A stretch of DNA of 64,000 bases from Larix kaempferi (GCA_027924585.1 BSBM01000047.1:17790001-17854000), one strand, 5' to 3'; positions 31,730 to 45,752 are shown, numbered from the stretch's first letter. The notes: generated from the sequence alone by a model not told the origin. A program made the numbers and translations.

Positions 31730-33919
31730 GCACCTGCGGGGAGTAATAAAATTGTTGGAGTCTTTTATAAAGCCAATGAATATGCCTCACTAAATTCGAA
31801 CTTCCTCGGGTGTGTTGAGAATGCTTTGGGGATACGAGAATGGCTTGAGTCTAATGGCCATCAATACATTGTGACAGATGACAAGGAAGGTCCTGACTGT
31901 GGTAAGTTGTGTCATGCAAATGATTTCTTTTGTTATTTAGTTAAAACTTCTGCGAAATAAAATCATTGTGTCTTTTTGCAATTCTTAATTTAACATGATC
32001 ATATGCATAGAAGTTGGAAAAGGGCATAATTTAAAATTACGTGTAGATCACGACTTAAACCCGGAGTTTGAAATGAGTTGCCAGGCAAATAATTTTTTCC
32101 AACTCGTCCGAGTAAAACTTGTTCATTGATCGATTTTGACTTGGTCAATGTGAGTTTGACTTGTGAATATGAGTCTGACTCAGTTCATTGTGTCAGCTTG
32201 TCTAACAAAGCCTATAAAAACCCTTATCCAGTCTCATTTAGTCATTTTTACCTATGATGGATGCATTTCTCCGCTGCTGGGTGATTTTCTTGTGTGAAAT
32301 TGACCAAATGGAGGTCACATTGTCACACCTATGGAAACCAGTGATGCTTATATTTTTTCATCAAAATATGTGCATATCTTTGTATTTTTGTACTCACCAA
32401 TTTTTTCGTGAGTTTTTCCGCATCCGTCCAAACTCTTGGCTCTTCCCGATTCCAAGTCTGGTAAAATTGGAAGGGAGCTGTGTTAAACTCCAGCACTCTA
32501 AACTGTTAGAAGCCCAAGCGCCCTCTTTCTTTGTGTATCCAGTTGTATCACTAGGCTATATGGTCTCTGTGTTGGCAAAGTGAACAAGGAAAAATTTGAA
32601 TTCACTACTAGGGTACATGTACTGTGTTGATGAAGTGGCCCTGTGGAACTTCAAATCATGATAACTGATTTGGATTTGTGATTTCTTACGTGCGAAGACT
32701 AGAGTGCCAAGACACACTTATCAATCTATGTACATCAGATTTAATAAATGCATAAGTTTTGGTCTAATTTGTCTGAATGTAGCTACTAGCCATCAAGAGC
32801 CAATGCAAACTATGTATCTGGAGGGTTTTGCTTGGTAAAGTTTATTTTATTCAATAGTGCACCATCTATATATGCCCTTGCTGATTCTTGCCTTGAAGAA
32901 TCTTCCTGAATAATTATAGAAAGTTTCCATGGAAACCTAAGAAGGCCTTTGAACTCAAGTTATTTGTGTTTTTCATGTTTTTGTTTTTGTTTGTTTATTT
33001 TGGTTTCACTTCCTTGAGGTATAAAATTACGTTATCTGTTATCTCTATGGATGATACTTTATTTCCCCTTCCTTTTGGTCGGCATACCCTGAATAGGCAA
33101 TCTAGATTATTTATGCTGCTTCAAAAGTGAGAATTATGCAATTTTGTCGAAATCATAAATGAGTTCTGGTTATTCACAATTGAAGTTGGGTGTTTGTTTC
33201 CATAGTTGACTCCATTAGTTTTCTAGTACGCAATCCCTTTCCTATTGCTTGATAGCATGGATCATCCAAGTGTATTGCTTATAAATTTGAGAATTGCAAC
33301 CCATTGCATAGAAAACTTACACACTTAATTTTCTTTCCAGAGCTTGAAAAGCACATACCTGATGCACATGTTTTGATTTCTACACCTTTCCACCCTGCCT
33401 ATGTGACATCATAGAGGATCAAGAAGGAAAGGAACTTAAAACTTCTTTTGATAGCTGGTATTAGTTCTGATCACATTGATCTAAATGCTGCAACAGCAGC
33501 TGGTGTGACTGTTGCAGAAGTTACATGTACTATTTCATTTTTTATATATTCAGTATGAAGATATAAAATGCCCTGTTTTAGAAGGTCACAGATAATATTT
33601 CCTTTTTTATTTCCTTCTTACGGCTCTATTGACCAAGTTCCAATCATGGAAATTTTAGTATGAAGAAGTTTCTGAAATGTTTTTTTATAATTTAACTATG
33701 GGCTTCTTCAACAATTTTTACAGGAAGGTGTTCGCGGCAGAAGATGAGCCAATGCGCATTCTCATATTGATGTGCAACTTTCTTCCTAGATATAAGCAAA
33801 TTGTTGAGGGTGATTGGAAAGTAGCAGCTATTTCTTACAGGTCATATGATCTAGAAGGGAACACTATCGGTACTATTGGTGCAGGGCGAATTGGCAAAGA
33901 ACTACCTAAGCGTTTGAAG
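31730..33919 (+). pseudogene. Formate dehydrogenase (mitochondrial, NAD-dependent) gene fragment with introns
   Basis: The intact enzyme oxidises formate to CO2 with NAD in plant mitochondria. Three exons are visible. Exon A (31730-31901) reads [30 protein letters not shown] and ends in a good donor, G|GTAAGT. Exon B (33341-about 33524) reads LEKHIPDAHVLISTPFHPAY and then [20 protein letters not shown], but has an in-frame TAG near 33410. Exon C (33724-33919) reads [10 protein letters not shown] and [20 protein letters not shown], then the dinucleotide-binding glycines in [10 protein letters not shown]. The splice phases agree between A and B. The codons for the conserved GSNVVS segment at the start of C are damaged. 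The transit-peptide exon and everything after the Rossmann glycines (over half the protein, including the catalytic His) are missing, so it is dead. Confidence 0.88.
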
Positions 33920-33959
33920 GTATTCTTAGGACCTATTACATTGCAGACTTTTAAAAAAT

Positions 33960-36399
33960 AGTGATAAATTATATGCATGCTGCTTGTTACCTGTCTTTAG
34001 TCCCAGCATGTAGCTTAGTTCCTACCTTTTGTGTAAAAAAAAACAAATTATTGAATACCAATTCATTTAATAAATTACTAAATACCACTTCATTTTTTTA
34101 TACTACATTTTTTTAAGCATAAATTCTTTAACAAAGAAATCATTGACACATAATTAGCACATTACTACGTGATTGGTACTTAACAAGTATACTTGTCATT
34201 TCTATTCTAAATATATGTCACAATCATACAAAGGGTGATAGTAAAATGTATTAAGGATGATAACAGGTAAAATGTATTATGGATGATCTAAAGTTTTATA
34301 CATATAATAATATCGATACTATTAAATACAAAATGAAATACAAAATCATAGTTTATTTTATTTCCAATTTATCTTTTTAAAAAATTTACACTTTCACAGT
34401 TTTGATAATTATAATTTTAAATATTAACATCTAATATATATTGGTAGGGATATAAAGCATTTTATATGAATATGATTATTTTTATGTTATACATATAAAA
34501 ACGTTTATTCATACAAGAAGGAAAATATTCAAAACTTTCTGTGTTAAATGTTCATTACTCCTTGAATTGAATGACAAAGCAAATGGTTTCACTTGATGTC
34601 ACCATTTGCAACACTAAATGAAGTCCTTAGCTTAAAAGAGATCCAAGTCATGTGAAAATTATGGAAGACCCCTTGTTTGTTCTTAAAATATGTTTTTCTT
34701 CAACATTTTAGTATTCCAATATTTTGTATGTAGATTTTTGTGTGCAAAACTTTATGAATTCTAAGTTTTTGTTTGCAGATTTGTCTGTAGAAAACTTTAT
34801 GAATTATAAATTTTTGTATGCAAATTTCTATGTGCAATACTTTAGTGAGGATGTGTGCAATATTCCATATCATAAAGCTTTTACATAGGATGTTAATGGA
34901 GTTCTTTTGTGTGCATATTGCAAATTTTGGCAAGAGGAAAAAAATTGAAATTTCTTGATGGCTTCATTTTGCATTGTCATTTTCATTTCTTTTTGGGATC
35001 ACAACACAAAACCTTTTTATGGATTTTTAACCCGCATTCTTATTTCCACTTAAAATTTCCTAACTTGTTTGGTGGCATTTCCCTTATTGTTTCATTGTCT
35101 CAACATTGAATTTTCCATCAATTAGCTTTAGAGAAACTATTCCTTTCATTTTCCGTTTTATCAAATATCCTATGTTGCTATCTTCTTGTAAAATTATCTT
35201 ATCTTCGTTCCATTTTCAATGAGTGAGATTTGTATCAAGTTTAAAGCATCATGGTAGTAAAATTCAAAGAGATTTTTGTGATTATGCATGTTTTTGGAGA
35301 TTAGAAGAAAGAAATCTCACTATGTTGGAGGTGCCATGAGATGGGAAAGCATTCAAGTCCATGTTGTAAAATTCTTTGTTTTTAAAATTTCTATCAAAAC
35401 TAGTCGATGATGTAAAATTCTCTGTTTTTAAAATTTATATCACTAGTTTTAAGGAATTGCACTCGAAAAGAAACAAAGTAAATATTTCGAAGAACACATA
35501 GCAAAGAAGACATCGAAGGCAAACATGTGCAACCAAAGAGGGAAAGAAAGACCAAGTTACCTATATTCAAGGATAATTACAAAGAGGATGGTCAACAAAA
35601 TTAGACATTTTGTAAAGCATGAAGTGAGGACGCTCATAATACATGAGGCAAGCTAGTGTCAAAGCCATTGCCAAAATAAGTTACAGATTTGGTTATTCAA
35701 ATGCTAAAATTAAAATGAATATGCATAAAGAAATATTAATGTATTAAAATGAATATGCATAAAGAAATATTAATGTATTAAAATGAATATGCATAAAGAG
35801 ATATTAATGTATTTTGACATGCTGCTTTTTATTCATGGCTTTAATCACTTAAAGCCACTTTATGTCCAACTTAAGGAGAATTTTTGTTTTTATGTGTTGA
35901 GGTTGATTTGTCTCTCAAAACCATTAACTAAGTTTAGTTTTAGTTTTAGGTTTAGGTTTAGATATGTAGTTTTCTTCATGTATTCTATTTTATTAAACAT
36001 ACATCGAAAGAAATAATTGCACTCATAGTAATTATTAATATGTATTGCATAGGAGAATTACGTTGGTGTTAGGAATTGTTGAGTTTGTCAAGACAATACT
36101 ATCAGTAATGTGCTTCAAGATATTGCAATTTCATTGTGTAATTTTAACTGCTCTTTCATGATTTTGTTGGTTTTCCATTGGAATGAATTCCATGGGAAGT
36201 CATTCTTAGTTTTTTTTGAAGAAAATCATTTTCACATGCCTTGCAAATAACTTCAGGACAGTGTTAATTCCTATTTTCCTAGAGGAATTATCATGGGGGC
36301 AATAACCATATAGATCATAGGATCCAAAATTTTCAAGAGAATTGAAATAACTTATAAGGCACTTTTGCATCATATCCATTACTTAAGTTAGGGTCTTAT
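33960..36399. other. AT-rich stretch, no gene seen
   Basis: Apart from the 34-bp triplicate at 35711 I see no coding signal and no element ends. Local decayed repeats occur near 34712-34850, where variants of TTTTTGT(A/T)TGCA(A/G)A recur about four times. Confidence 0.5.
35711..35812 (+). repeat. Tandem triplication, 34-bp unit
   Basis: TAAAATGAATATGCATAAAG.. occurs at 35711, 35745 and 35779. The three units are almost identical (AAAGAAAT becomes AAAGAGAT in the third). Confidence 0.93.
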
Positions 36400-36430
36400 T
36401 AGTCCCTGCCTGCAAGCAGTGCAGGGACTA
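36400..36430. other. Hairpin TAGTCCCTGC...GCAGGGACTA
   Basis: Perfect 10-base arms and an 11-base loop that can form a further small stem (CTGC-AAG-CAG). The motif TTAGTCC(C)TGCC and the trailing GACTATA are shared with the hairpin at 27274-27298. The phrase TTATTAGTCCCT occurs again near 36572. Confidence 0.55.
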
Positions 36431-38570
36431 TAGGAATCGATTTCTTGCTTTTGCATTACTTTGGCACTGTTACCAAAACATTTTAGCCAAGGTTTTTTAA
36501 AATAAATTCTATTCTGCCCAATAAGGTAATTTGGAGCCTTATTTGGCCTCAACCCGAGACAAGGCTATTTTTTATTAGTCCCTTATTCAATCTTGGCGTC
36601 CTGCACATTATTCTCCTACGTTTGTTGCATGCGCTTGCAGTCTACCACATGCCCTTGCCCTTGCGACAAGCCACAAACACAACCACCGTGTTGCAATTAC
36701 ATGTTTCATGCCTAGGGGAGCCCAACTCGATTTCAACTAAACGTGTGTCTGGGTGCATGTTCATCCGTGGTTACTAAGCACATAACACATAATTTCTTGG
36801 ATTATAGCTAATTCCCTGATATTTATGACTGACATCGTTGTTGACACCTCTTTGTCTGCCATTTGTGTTCTCGCCCTTGTCTGCCATCTGTGTGTGGTCA
36901 CGGTCCCCATCTGTGTGTGCCATCCAAAGCCGGAAGGCCATTTCATATCTAGAAATCCAGGGCAGTTCCTCTGCTAATCTCTCACCGAGCTTGGTTCATT
37001 CCCACCGGTTGCTTCATTCGCATAGAGGAGCACTGATCATGTTTGCATTCCTTCTGCCTTCCTTGCAGTGATGGGCAATCTTTTCCTTCCCCATGCTCTC
37101 GTTCCCATCAGTAACAAAAGATGTAGGAAGGAAGAAAAGAAAGAAGAGGGGGGAAGGCAAGTTGTTATAGAGTCATTACTGAGCAGGTGAGGCACGTTTA
37201 ATGTTTAATGCTATGTACAAAATTTTCTGCAATGCTAAGTAAGCAAAATCAAAAGATTCACAAAGTAAACTCTATACTATTTATGCTACCTTGGGAAGGA
37301 ATTAAACAGAGCTTGATGGTTATGTTGGATACAAACAACACTTGTAGACGATGAGTACATGTTCAATGTGCTTGTAGAGGATGAAGCATGGAGAAGGCCA
37401 TACAATATTAACCGTTGAATGTACTAACGCATTCCATTTTCTGTGTATTGCTTCTAACCTCAAACACTACAACCTTATTTCTCCTGTTTGCAGTGCAAAA
37501 TGGAAGGAAGTGTTTGACAACCTTATTTGTCCGGTTTGTTGAGCAAAATGGAAGGAACAAGCTGAATACAGGCGACCGGAAAGAAACTGAAGGATTGATG
37601 ACGATCCTATGGACACAAATCCGCCATCTATGAATTCAAGTTGGCACCACTGCCATTGTGTCTTCCCCATTTCCAACCATTGACAAGAGGGGGAGGAACA
37701 ACAAGATCCCGCCTATCCATATTTCCAACAGCAGAATCTAAGCTTTTAGGCTTCAAACTACTTTGCATTGCTCATTTTACCTTTCCATCTTGACCCCAAC
37801 GACCAACGTTCCTGGGTGTGCAGTCAGTTACATTTCTCTACTGAGGATTCCCCAGCTCCTTCCCTCCTTGTTGCTTCTAATATTGGACTCGATCACTACT
37901 AGAGTTCACCCAGTGGTTAGACTTCTGGCCATCTATGGTATATGACCCTCTCCCCTTACCGCTCCATTTCCTGGCCTATCAGGGTAGTAAGCAATGCCCC
38001 TCTACCGGTTAGCTGCTGTAGTTGTGGAGGCCTAGCTCTTGCCCTTGGGGGAGGAAGCCACTTCCTACATTCAGTAGGATTCAAGATTCGTGGTCGAACC
38101 CGAGAAAACTAAGGGTCAAACAATAATCTAACCAGAAATCTCGAGGTGACTTTACAGCCAGCCATTGGAGTTCTAGCAGTGGGGAAGTCATGCTAAAACT
38201 TCACAGTTTCACTGTAATGGATATATTACTACATGGTGGCCACTGGGACATGTGCTTGCCGAGTGTCTTGAAGCTCCTCTCTTACATCTGGTGGGCTGCA
38301 ACATGTAGTTTGCGCATGACATAAATGTGGCAAGCTTCAGGTTTTATGATGTATCTATCATGCGGGCCTAGAAAAAATTAACGATTGATCCTTAGGTATA
38401 GGTGTTCAAATCAACCTAGTCCTAATAATAGGGTTCCTTTTGTTGTTCGTGTGCTACTCCTATGTTTTTACTTTATGTTTTTCCATGTAATAGGGTTCAT
38501 TTTCATGTTCGTGTGTTGCTCCTATGTTTTTACTTTATGTTTTTCCATGTATTATCGACATGAGGTGATG
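36431..38570. other. Unassigned sequence with small duplications
   Basis: A 41-bp phrase, CAACCTTATTT(C/G)TCC.G, is repeated near 37468 and 37519. The 62-bp unit at 38427 is repeated at 38489 (GTTCGTGTG, then CTCCTATGTTTTTACTTTAT). TGTCTGCCAT(T/C)TGTGT recurs at 36850-36895. Open frames of 60-80 codons match nothing known to me. Confidence 0.5.
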
Positions 38571-38615
38571 GCTTTGGCCTTTGCATTATTATGTCCGTGA
38601 CATCTTGGGACGGAT

Positions 38616-39460
38616 TTGGGCTTATTAGCCTGTCCGTACAAGCCAAATTTTTCCACTGCTAGGAACTTTACAAAGTTTTCCAAGGTTCACTTCAAAAATT
38701 TTGGCCTCAAAATTTGGTGCGGGGGTTTTGCTCGCCACGTGTCCCCCACACATGTCTCTTGGCGTACTCTTTATCACATCGACTATCGACCACCTGGGTT
38801 TCAAAGCTGGAGCTACGATAGAAAACGAGGCCGGGTTCATGCTGTACTGATTCTGAATTAAAGTCTGCTCGTGTCGTTCAGGGTTTTGATCTAGAGCGGA
38901 GAGAAATGAGTGAGGGTAGGTTCATGTGCCAGTGCTTGCCGCGATGATCACTGGCAAATCTGGGAGCCTCGAGGGTAGTTTTCCTCTGCCGACCGGCGAC
39001 TGCAGCGGGGGTTTCTCAGCGAGTTGTGTTTGTCGGTCGGTTGGAGGAGTTATTGATGTGGGAATGGATTTTAATGTTGGATCGTTCTACTTTTGTTCGT
39101 GGGTTTCTCCTCTGCCAGCCGACAACTAGAGCGGGGGTTTCTCGGCGAGTTGTGTTTCTCAAGCGGTTGGAGTTGTTATTGCTATGGGAATCGATTTTAA
39201 TGTTGGCTCGTGTTGGTTCTGTTCATGGGTTTCTTATTTAAAGTGGCTTCGAGGTTATTTCGCTGCTCTGGTTTGCTGGTTACGGTGGTTGTGGTGCCTA
39301 TTTGTTGATGCTCTTTTTCACTTGTTGTGGTGTCTGTTGTCTAGTTTGACCAGTGTTGTGTGGGTGGGACGATTATCTGTGGGTGAGGTTTCATGGAAAG
39401 CAAAAGGGATTAGTGACCAGTGTTCGAGTAGCAGTAATTGCGACTACATTGCTCGGGTAA
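38616..39460 (+). other. GC-richer stretch with G-box and splice donor, possible old gene start
   Basis: Base composition is richer in G and C than the flanks. A G-box core CACGTG sits at 38736-38741 inside GCCACGTGTCC. A 126-bp segment (38983-39108) is duplicated in tandem (39109-39234). A strong splice-donor match CGG|GTAAGT lies at 39456/39457. This could be a promoter and leader exon of a lost or unrecognised gene on the plus strand. The frame at 38616-38861 has no recognised motif and no downstream exon was found. Confidence 0.3.
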
Positions 39461-39469
39461 GTCTTCAAT

Positions 39470-42400
39470 GGTATTTGGCTGGCTGTCGATAATTTATTTT
39501 ATTTTATGGATTTGAATTGCTACAGAGCTTGAATTACTGCAAATTTAACTGATGTTTTTGTCTCCTGGAAATGTTGGGCTTTCCATTCCATGTTATTTTT
39601 CCCATTCCCTGTACTTGTTTTGTACCCTAGTTTTCAGGTATGGTCTTTTTATCTGCAAAGGATGGCCATGTTTCTTAATTTATTTAATAAAAAACACATG
39701 TAGCTATCACATAGGTGCCCTATTGGGAATTTCAGACATATGGAAATGTGTCCTTCCATGTTGTTTAACAAAAATGTACACAATCTCTGGAGCTTTGGCA
39801 TAGTACCATAGCAGGTGAGCAACCTGGTTGCTGTCGACAGACAGGGTCTATAGGGCAAGGCTCAAGCGATTTGAATTTTCATGCATTGTATGCAAGTGAC
39901 TGTGTCCTCAATTGCTTGATTGATAATGCTTTTTATCCAAAACTAGTGTTGGCATTTGAAAACATGTTAACCTATTTGATGATTCCATACAGTTTGAAGC
40001 CATCCACAAACCAATTGCATGATATTTTTCAGGAATATAAGACATCATGGCCACTAGTGATTCCATTATGTGACTATAATATTTCATTGTTCATGTGTGT
40101 TGATAGTTATTTTGCAATAAAGTTTCTCTGTTGTATTCTTTTGCAAAAATAAAGGCACGATTGAGGTGAAATGGGGTTTGATTTGCTTGCCAATTACTTA
40201 AAACAATAGTCTTGAAATCTCAATAGAAAATAGAATTGCTTGAAGGCCAAAGAGCTTTGTTCTCTTCAACAAACACAAAAATAAATAAGCCTAACCCTAA
40301 CACTATGAACTCTGGGGATTGAATCACAGCATTAGATCACAAATGCTAATAAACTAGGGGAAGAATTAATTCATATAGCAGATGAAACAAATCAACTTAA
40401 TCCAATGGGAGAATTGCTGTAGCAAAATAATAAATTGAACATGCCAAAAGAAAAGATAAGATTCGAGCCCTTTGCAAGTTGGAAAATTGCAAGGCCCTTA
40501 GTTTTCATCTAAATGCTTGTCATGAGGCCCTATTGTTCGACAACCATCTTTGCATATGTGAACAAGTGCTTCCATGGCATCGTATAGTTGTAGGTTTATC
40601 TTCTTCTCCTCTATCTTCCGAATCCTCTCTTGCTTTCTATGTTAATGTAAAAATGGAAACCCAAATTATTAATCAGAAATAAGTTTCAGACTTCTCTAAT
40701 TATCCATTTCTATCCGCTTTTATTTGTGGGTTTATCTACTCACAGAGTCAGCCTCAACAGAAGCTCTTCCTCTAGCTTAGGATTTGAATGTCTCATCACT
40801 TTACATCCCTCTGACTTGGCAACAGTTTTGAAGCTCTTAACAATAAGGCGCATGCATAACATTATCTTCCCAGTTGTGATACATCGATAACATTATCTGT
40901 TGTGAGCAATCCATGCTCCAAATTTTGTGTGCACACTAATTTCAAGGTTGGTACTAAGAACACATGCGAAAGTACCAATAGATGGAGGACATATTTCTTC
41001 ATATCTTCTTGTACACCAGATATCCAAGCTTAATTTTGCCATTAATGTTTTTCTTTTTTTATTCCCATGTTTCTTTATTAGATCTGCAACATAACAAGTA
41101 GTACTTGCTATGTTGGAACCGATAAGACATTTGTAGTTACCACTTTAACATTAAGAAATTCTTGGTATAATTGAGTGGACAGTTTAGTAGCTTTGCTGAG
41201 GAGTTCAACAACTTTTGGTCAATAGTACATCACTGCATAAATATTTTCCAAACTAAGCAATGCTGTGTAGACCCCAACAGAGATTCCTAGTCATGATGGC
41301 TTTGACTTTGATAGGTCGTCTTTGCCTCTCAACCTCTTCCAGTAGTTGTGCAAGTCTATTTTCCTTGGTGCTTGTTTCTGCCTGCAATCTGTCTGTGGTG
41401 GGGATATTAAGCATATTACTACCTAGACAATTTTAAACGCTTGATAGCCTCAATTCCTAGATTGTTAAATCACTCTGTGGCTTTTTGACATTCAGAAAAG
41501 AAACAGTCTAAATGTAGATCGATAAGAAAGTTTGGTTTACATGCACTATAACTTGAGGCTGTTGTCCCATATTGTGAGACAGTGAAGAATGATAAAACAT
41601 ATAAGACTTGGGGCAAGAATCCAAAGGAGGATAATATGTAGAATGGAACCTTAGCTTTATAGTGCTTGGACGATGAAATTTTGGTTGATCATGATGGGAC
41701 TCTAGAAATTGATCATGCTGAGATGCCACCCCCCTTGACTACCATTTAGCACAAGCAATATTCTATACATAGTATCTTTAGCTTCACTACCTCCACTGCT
41801 ATGTAGGAGTTGTGTAGCTCATGGCGAAGCTCATTCTAGTGTTCCACGGCCATTTCCTACCACTCCTATTGTAGATCACAGGGGAAAAGGTTCAAAATTG
41901 CTGGTGGAAGAGAAAATATTAGGATATAGTAGAATTATTTGGATTTTCAGTTTAGATTCTAGAACTTCAAATTATCTCTTTATTATGGCCTATTATGTAA
42001 ACATTATATGACAGTTGACTGCATATTACAAATCTTATGACAACTGACTGCATATTACAAATGTTTGGTCATCGTACCTGTAACCTATTCCATTTCATGG
42101 TTGATATTAGCCATTACAGTTAGATGTTGATGACAAATGTTATAACTACTAGATAATTGATGTTATTTGTGTACTAAATGGTTGATGCTCTAATGATTAA
42201 TCAGCTAGGGATTAAATTTCTAGCTTCTCAAAAGTGTAGTATTCATCTACATGTAGCACAAAAGTCTATGTTTTCATATTTTCTGTAACTAATTCAACAT
42301 TTTGCATTTTATTATTATGAATGTATATGCATCAAAATAGATTAAAATACACATTATCTATAAAAAATGCTCTACTGAAGCTTCACTTCCAAGTTTTTGG

Positions 42401-45400
42401 AAATTAGCGCTCCTCACTTCACTCCCACTCCCAACAGCACTGCCTCAAACTAACTCCCTAAAATTCCAATAGGATATTGTACTCAGTAACATCCTTGCAT
42501 TTTTTAATGTAGAGGCAAAGGGATATCGCTAATATATATCTCCTAACTATAACAGTCCAGGTTACCCCTCGAAACGTAATTACGAGCTAATAACATATGC
42601 CAAGATTTTGAATGAAATATTAGGAAATGTTAACAAATAGGATGGCATGCATAACATCACCATTATTTTTCATGTTGAAGCTAAATCTAGAGACAATTTT
42701 CTAAAGAAAACATGGGCCACAGGTTTACAGTGTTTATAAAGTAACATCAAAGCAATTATTAGACTGTGTATGACTAGATGGAAGATAGACCCAAGACAGT
42801 TGACAACAGGCAAAACTTGCTTCTGCCATAATGTGTTTTATAATATCCAATAGGCTTATATGAATTTGCTGTAATAGTGCAACAAAAGACCCTGCTGGTG
42901 GATACCATTGATTTAGTTTATACAAAATCAAATCTGGCATCAACTATATAGACAACATAATAATGGTATGGCTAACAAAAAAAACAATTTCAAGTTCTTA
43001 GGGTAGATGTTGTCAGTATACAGTTTAACAATATATTCAACCATTATTTCAAAATATAGACATCACACAAAAAATCACATCAAATTTTATTGTTATATTA
43101 GAAATTTAGAGGTACTCATAAAAAAGGAAAGAGAATATCAACCAAGTTGATCAACAAAATTAAATATTTTTATTGTAGAGCATCGCCCTATGCTTCATAA
43201 GGGAATTCCCACAATATGGCATTGCAGGAAAGAACCAGAATCGAAAATCATAAATCTTTTGGGATTTATTATATCTTTCTAGATATAATGATATTATAAG
43301 CTGAAAGATTGCAATCCAAATTAAGAGATTTGTTCAAAATAACGCGAATAAAAATGCTCTTACTCTTAATATTATAAGCAAAATAGGAAAATGCATCAAT
43401 AAGATAAACTTGCAATTACTTGAATCAACTCATTTAACAGATATACAAGCCTTGTAGCACTCAAAGTCACAATATCAAATACATATTGAGAAGCTGAATC
43501 ATAAAATGGCCATAGGCGAATGAAACAACAAATCAGTCACATAATGAAAAAAGAGCAAATAAGAGATAATCGGAGAAACTCATTTTGAATAGTTTGGCTT
43601 CTGTGGAAATAACTGAATTTACAGAAAGCATTACAATGCGCATAAAGAACAAGAAAAAAAAATCAGCAGTCTTGATAAGTTTTCATTACACTTTACCAAT
43701 TCTAAGCCTTGCACTAATGCTTCTTCTATTCCTTGGAAGCTCAAGCCATTCAAGTCCTTCTAGTTGGTATCCTCAATGATGCTAAAATTTGTTGCCTCAG
43801 ATATTTGCTTGTAATGCAAAGTAGGATCTCTGCGAAATTTGTTACCCTCCACAACTTCATTCATGAAAGGTCTCCTCTCCTTGCTGGATCTGATACATCG
43901 AGCCCCAATAAGAGCTATATGCTTTATTGTGTTTAGATTCTTGGGCAGACTCAATTCCATTTGAAACAAAAATCCTAATTTAGGTTGTGGTTGCTTGCAC
44001 TCATTTTCTTAATGCTAAAAATGCAATTGTGCATTTACTTAACCTGAAAAATACAATTGAATGAAAAATGACTTTTCTTGGTTATCTTAATCTGAAAAAT
44101 ACAAGTATACATTTGTTTAGTGTGCAAAATACAATTGAATGAAAAAAAGTGAAAAATACAATTGAATGAAAAGAAAATTGTTAATTGCCTTTCTGCTTGT
44201 TGGACTGCTTTCAACTTCTACACAACTTAGTTTCAATTTTAATGTGCAAATAAATAAGATATCGTTTTGCATTGATGTTTACAATTATATATATTTTTTA
44301 ATTATTTTATTTTCTAAGATGTTTTTTATGTTTTTTTTAACACTTGAAATACATAATTTTTCCTTTTCTATAAAGATATAAGTATATTTGGTTGATAATT
44401 TTTTTTAAATCCAAATTATTGGAAAAACAAATACATCTTTCGCAAGAATTTGAATTTAGAAATAGAAACATAATAGGCATGTTTATCTTTATTATCCTTT
44501 TATAAATTCTTTTACTGTAATTTTTATTTCTTTCTGCCTATACTCAGTAAATGTTTTCAAAGTAGCATGTGTTCTAGCCTCCTGACCAAATCTAGAGAGC
44601 TTGACTTTTAAGTCACCACATACCCTGATTTTGCAAAGGAATCTATTATGCCTCCTTTGCATAGTGACTATCATATCCATCATTTCTTTACCTCTCATAT
44701 GCTGACATACTAAACAAATTTTCAACATTGTCAAGATGCTCTAGTACTTGTCCTAGTATCTGATCTGATTTTACTTGGTGGATGGATGGAGCATATTGGA
44801 GGATTGTGATGATAGGGTATTCAACGCTTTTGGTATCTATGGCATTTAAAACTTTGGGGGGGGGGGATTCTTGGATGTTTTCAATATGTATTGGCATTTA
44901 AAAATTGGATGATAAAGAAAAAAATTGAATATTTTATGCTTAGTGGTTGTACTTCTCGTTCCGTTCCTATGTCTAGCTACTTCATGAGAGCATATGCTTA
45001 CAATCCTAGATTTCTTCAATGCCTTGTCGTCATTGTAATATCATTTTCCACAAACACTGGGTGGGAATATGCAAATGTTCCACCGGATACTTCTTGCATA
45101 TGCAATGGGTTGTTTGCTTGCTATTCTATATGCATCTCTTAGAAACAAAGCTCCACAATTCAAATTTCCAAAGGGCCTTTAGGGATGTGGAAAATAGGCT
45201 CGGCAAAAAATTTTCATTTATCCTTCGCTAGGTGGTCCTTTAGCTTCTTCGAAGTATCAAGAGCCCTTAATAGACATTACTTTCCCTGAGTGGTTGGATT
45301 GAAGGTATAGTAGATATTCAGCGCTGCCTTTCTTTGATCAATGTACGAGTCCAATGACAACACTCCATTGTCATTGTGTTCGGGTGCATTGGGATGGGAT

Positions 45401-45740
45401 AGGTGGCTTCTAACCCTTTTTGGCAAGGGGTGTCCAAGATTTCAAAAGTTCCTATAGGCCATCCATCTTTATTCTTATTTTCGATTGTACAATATTATCT
45501 GCATATTTAAAGAAGTCTTGGAAGGCTTATGCATATTCTATCACTGTGCCCAAAGAAGCTAGAGGAAGCCCTATGGCCTACTAAATGTATTGCCATTATA
45601 CTTATTTTGGAAAAGGTAAAGGATTTCGCAATGCACAAGAATCCATTTTAAGTTCGGTCACCATTGTTTCTTTTGTAAAAGAATCCCTTGAATAATGCAA
45701 TTTCTCTAAGTGGCATTCTCGAAGTTTCCTTTTTCATCAT
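39470..45740. other. Long AT-rich stretch without recognisable gene
   Basis: No frame over 85 codons and no element ends were found. Notable local features are a 28-bp repeat TTATGACA(A/G)(C/T)TGACTGCATA at about 42006 and 42036, and a run of nine G at about 44859-44867. A minus-strand frame at 43969-43760 has a faint likeness to the end of a receptor-kinase domain (see rejected list). Confidence 0.5.
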
Positions 45741-45752
45741 TTTGCTATTTTC

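Noticed and set aside
35931-35962. Telomere-like TTTAGGTTTAGG stretch
   Set aside because: Only two or three units, and they lack the third G of the plant telomere repeat; it is a local low-complexity run.
43760-43969. Minus-strand frame resembling the end of a receptor-like kinase (CIRSSKERRPFMNEVV, then YKQISEATNFS)
   Set aside because: Only about 40 residues are suggestive, the juxtamembrane-like part lies on the wrong side of the kinase end, and no other kinase motif is nearby.
44859-44867. Run of nine G as a possible quadruplex or polypurine tract
   Set aside because: A single G run without partner runs and with no LTR beside it.
44492-44897. Two overlapping minus-strand frames of 69-80 codons that might form a gene (joined over the G run)
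   Set aside because: No recognised motif and no homologous block elsewhere in the window; the length is within chance for AT-rich DNA.
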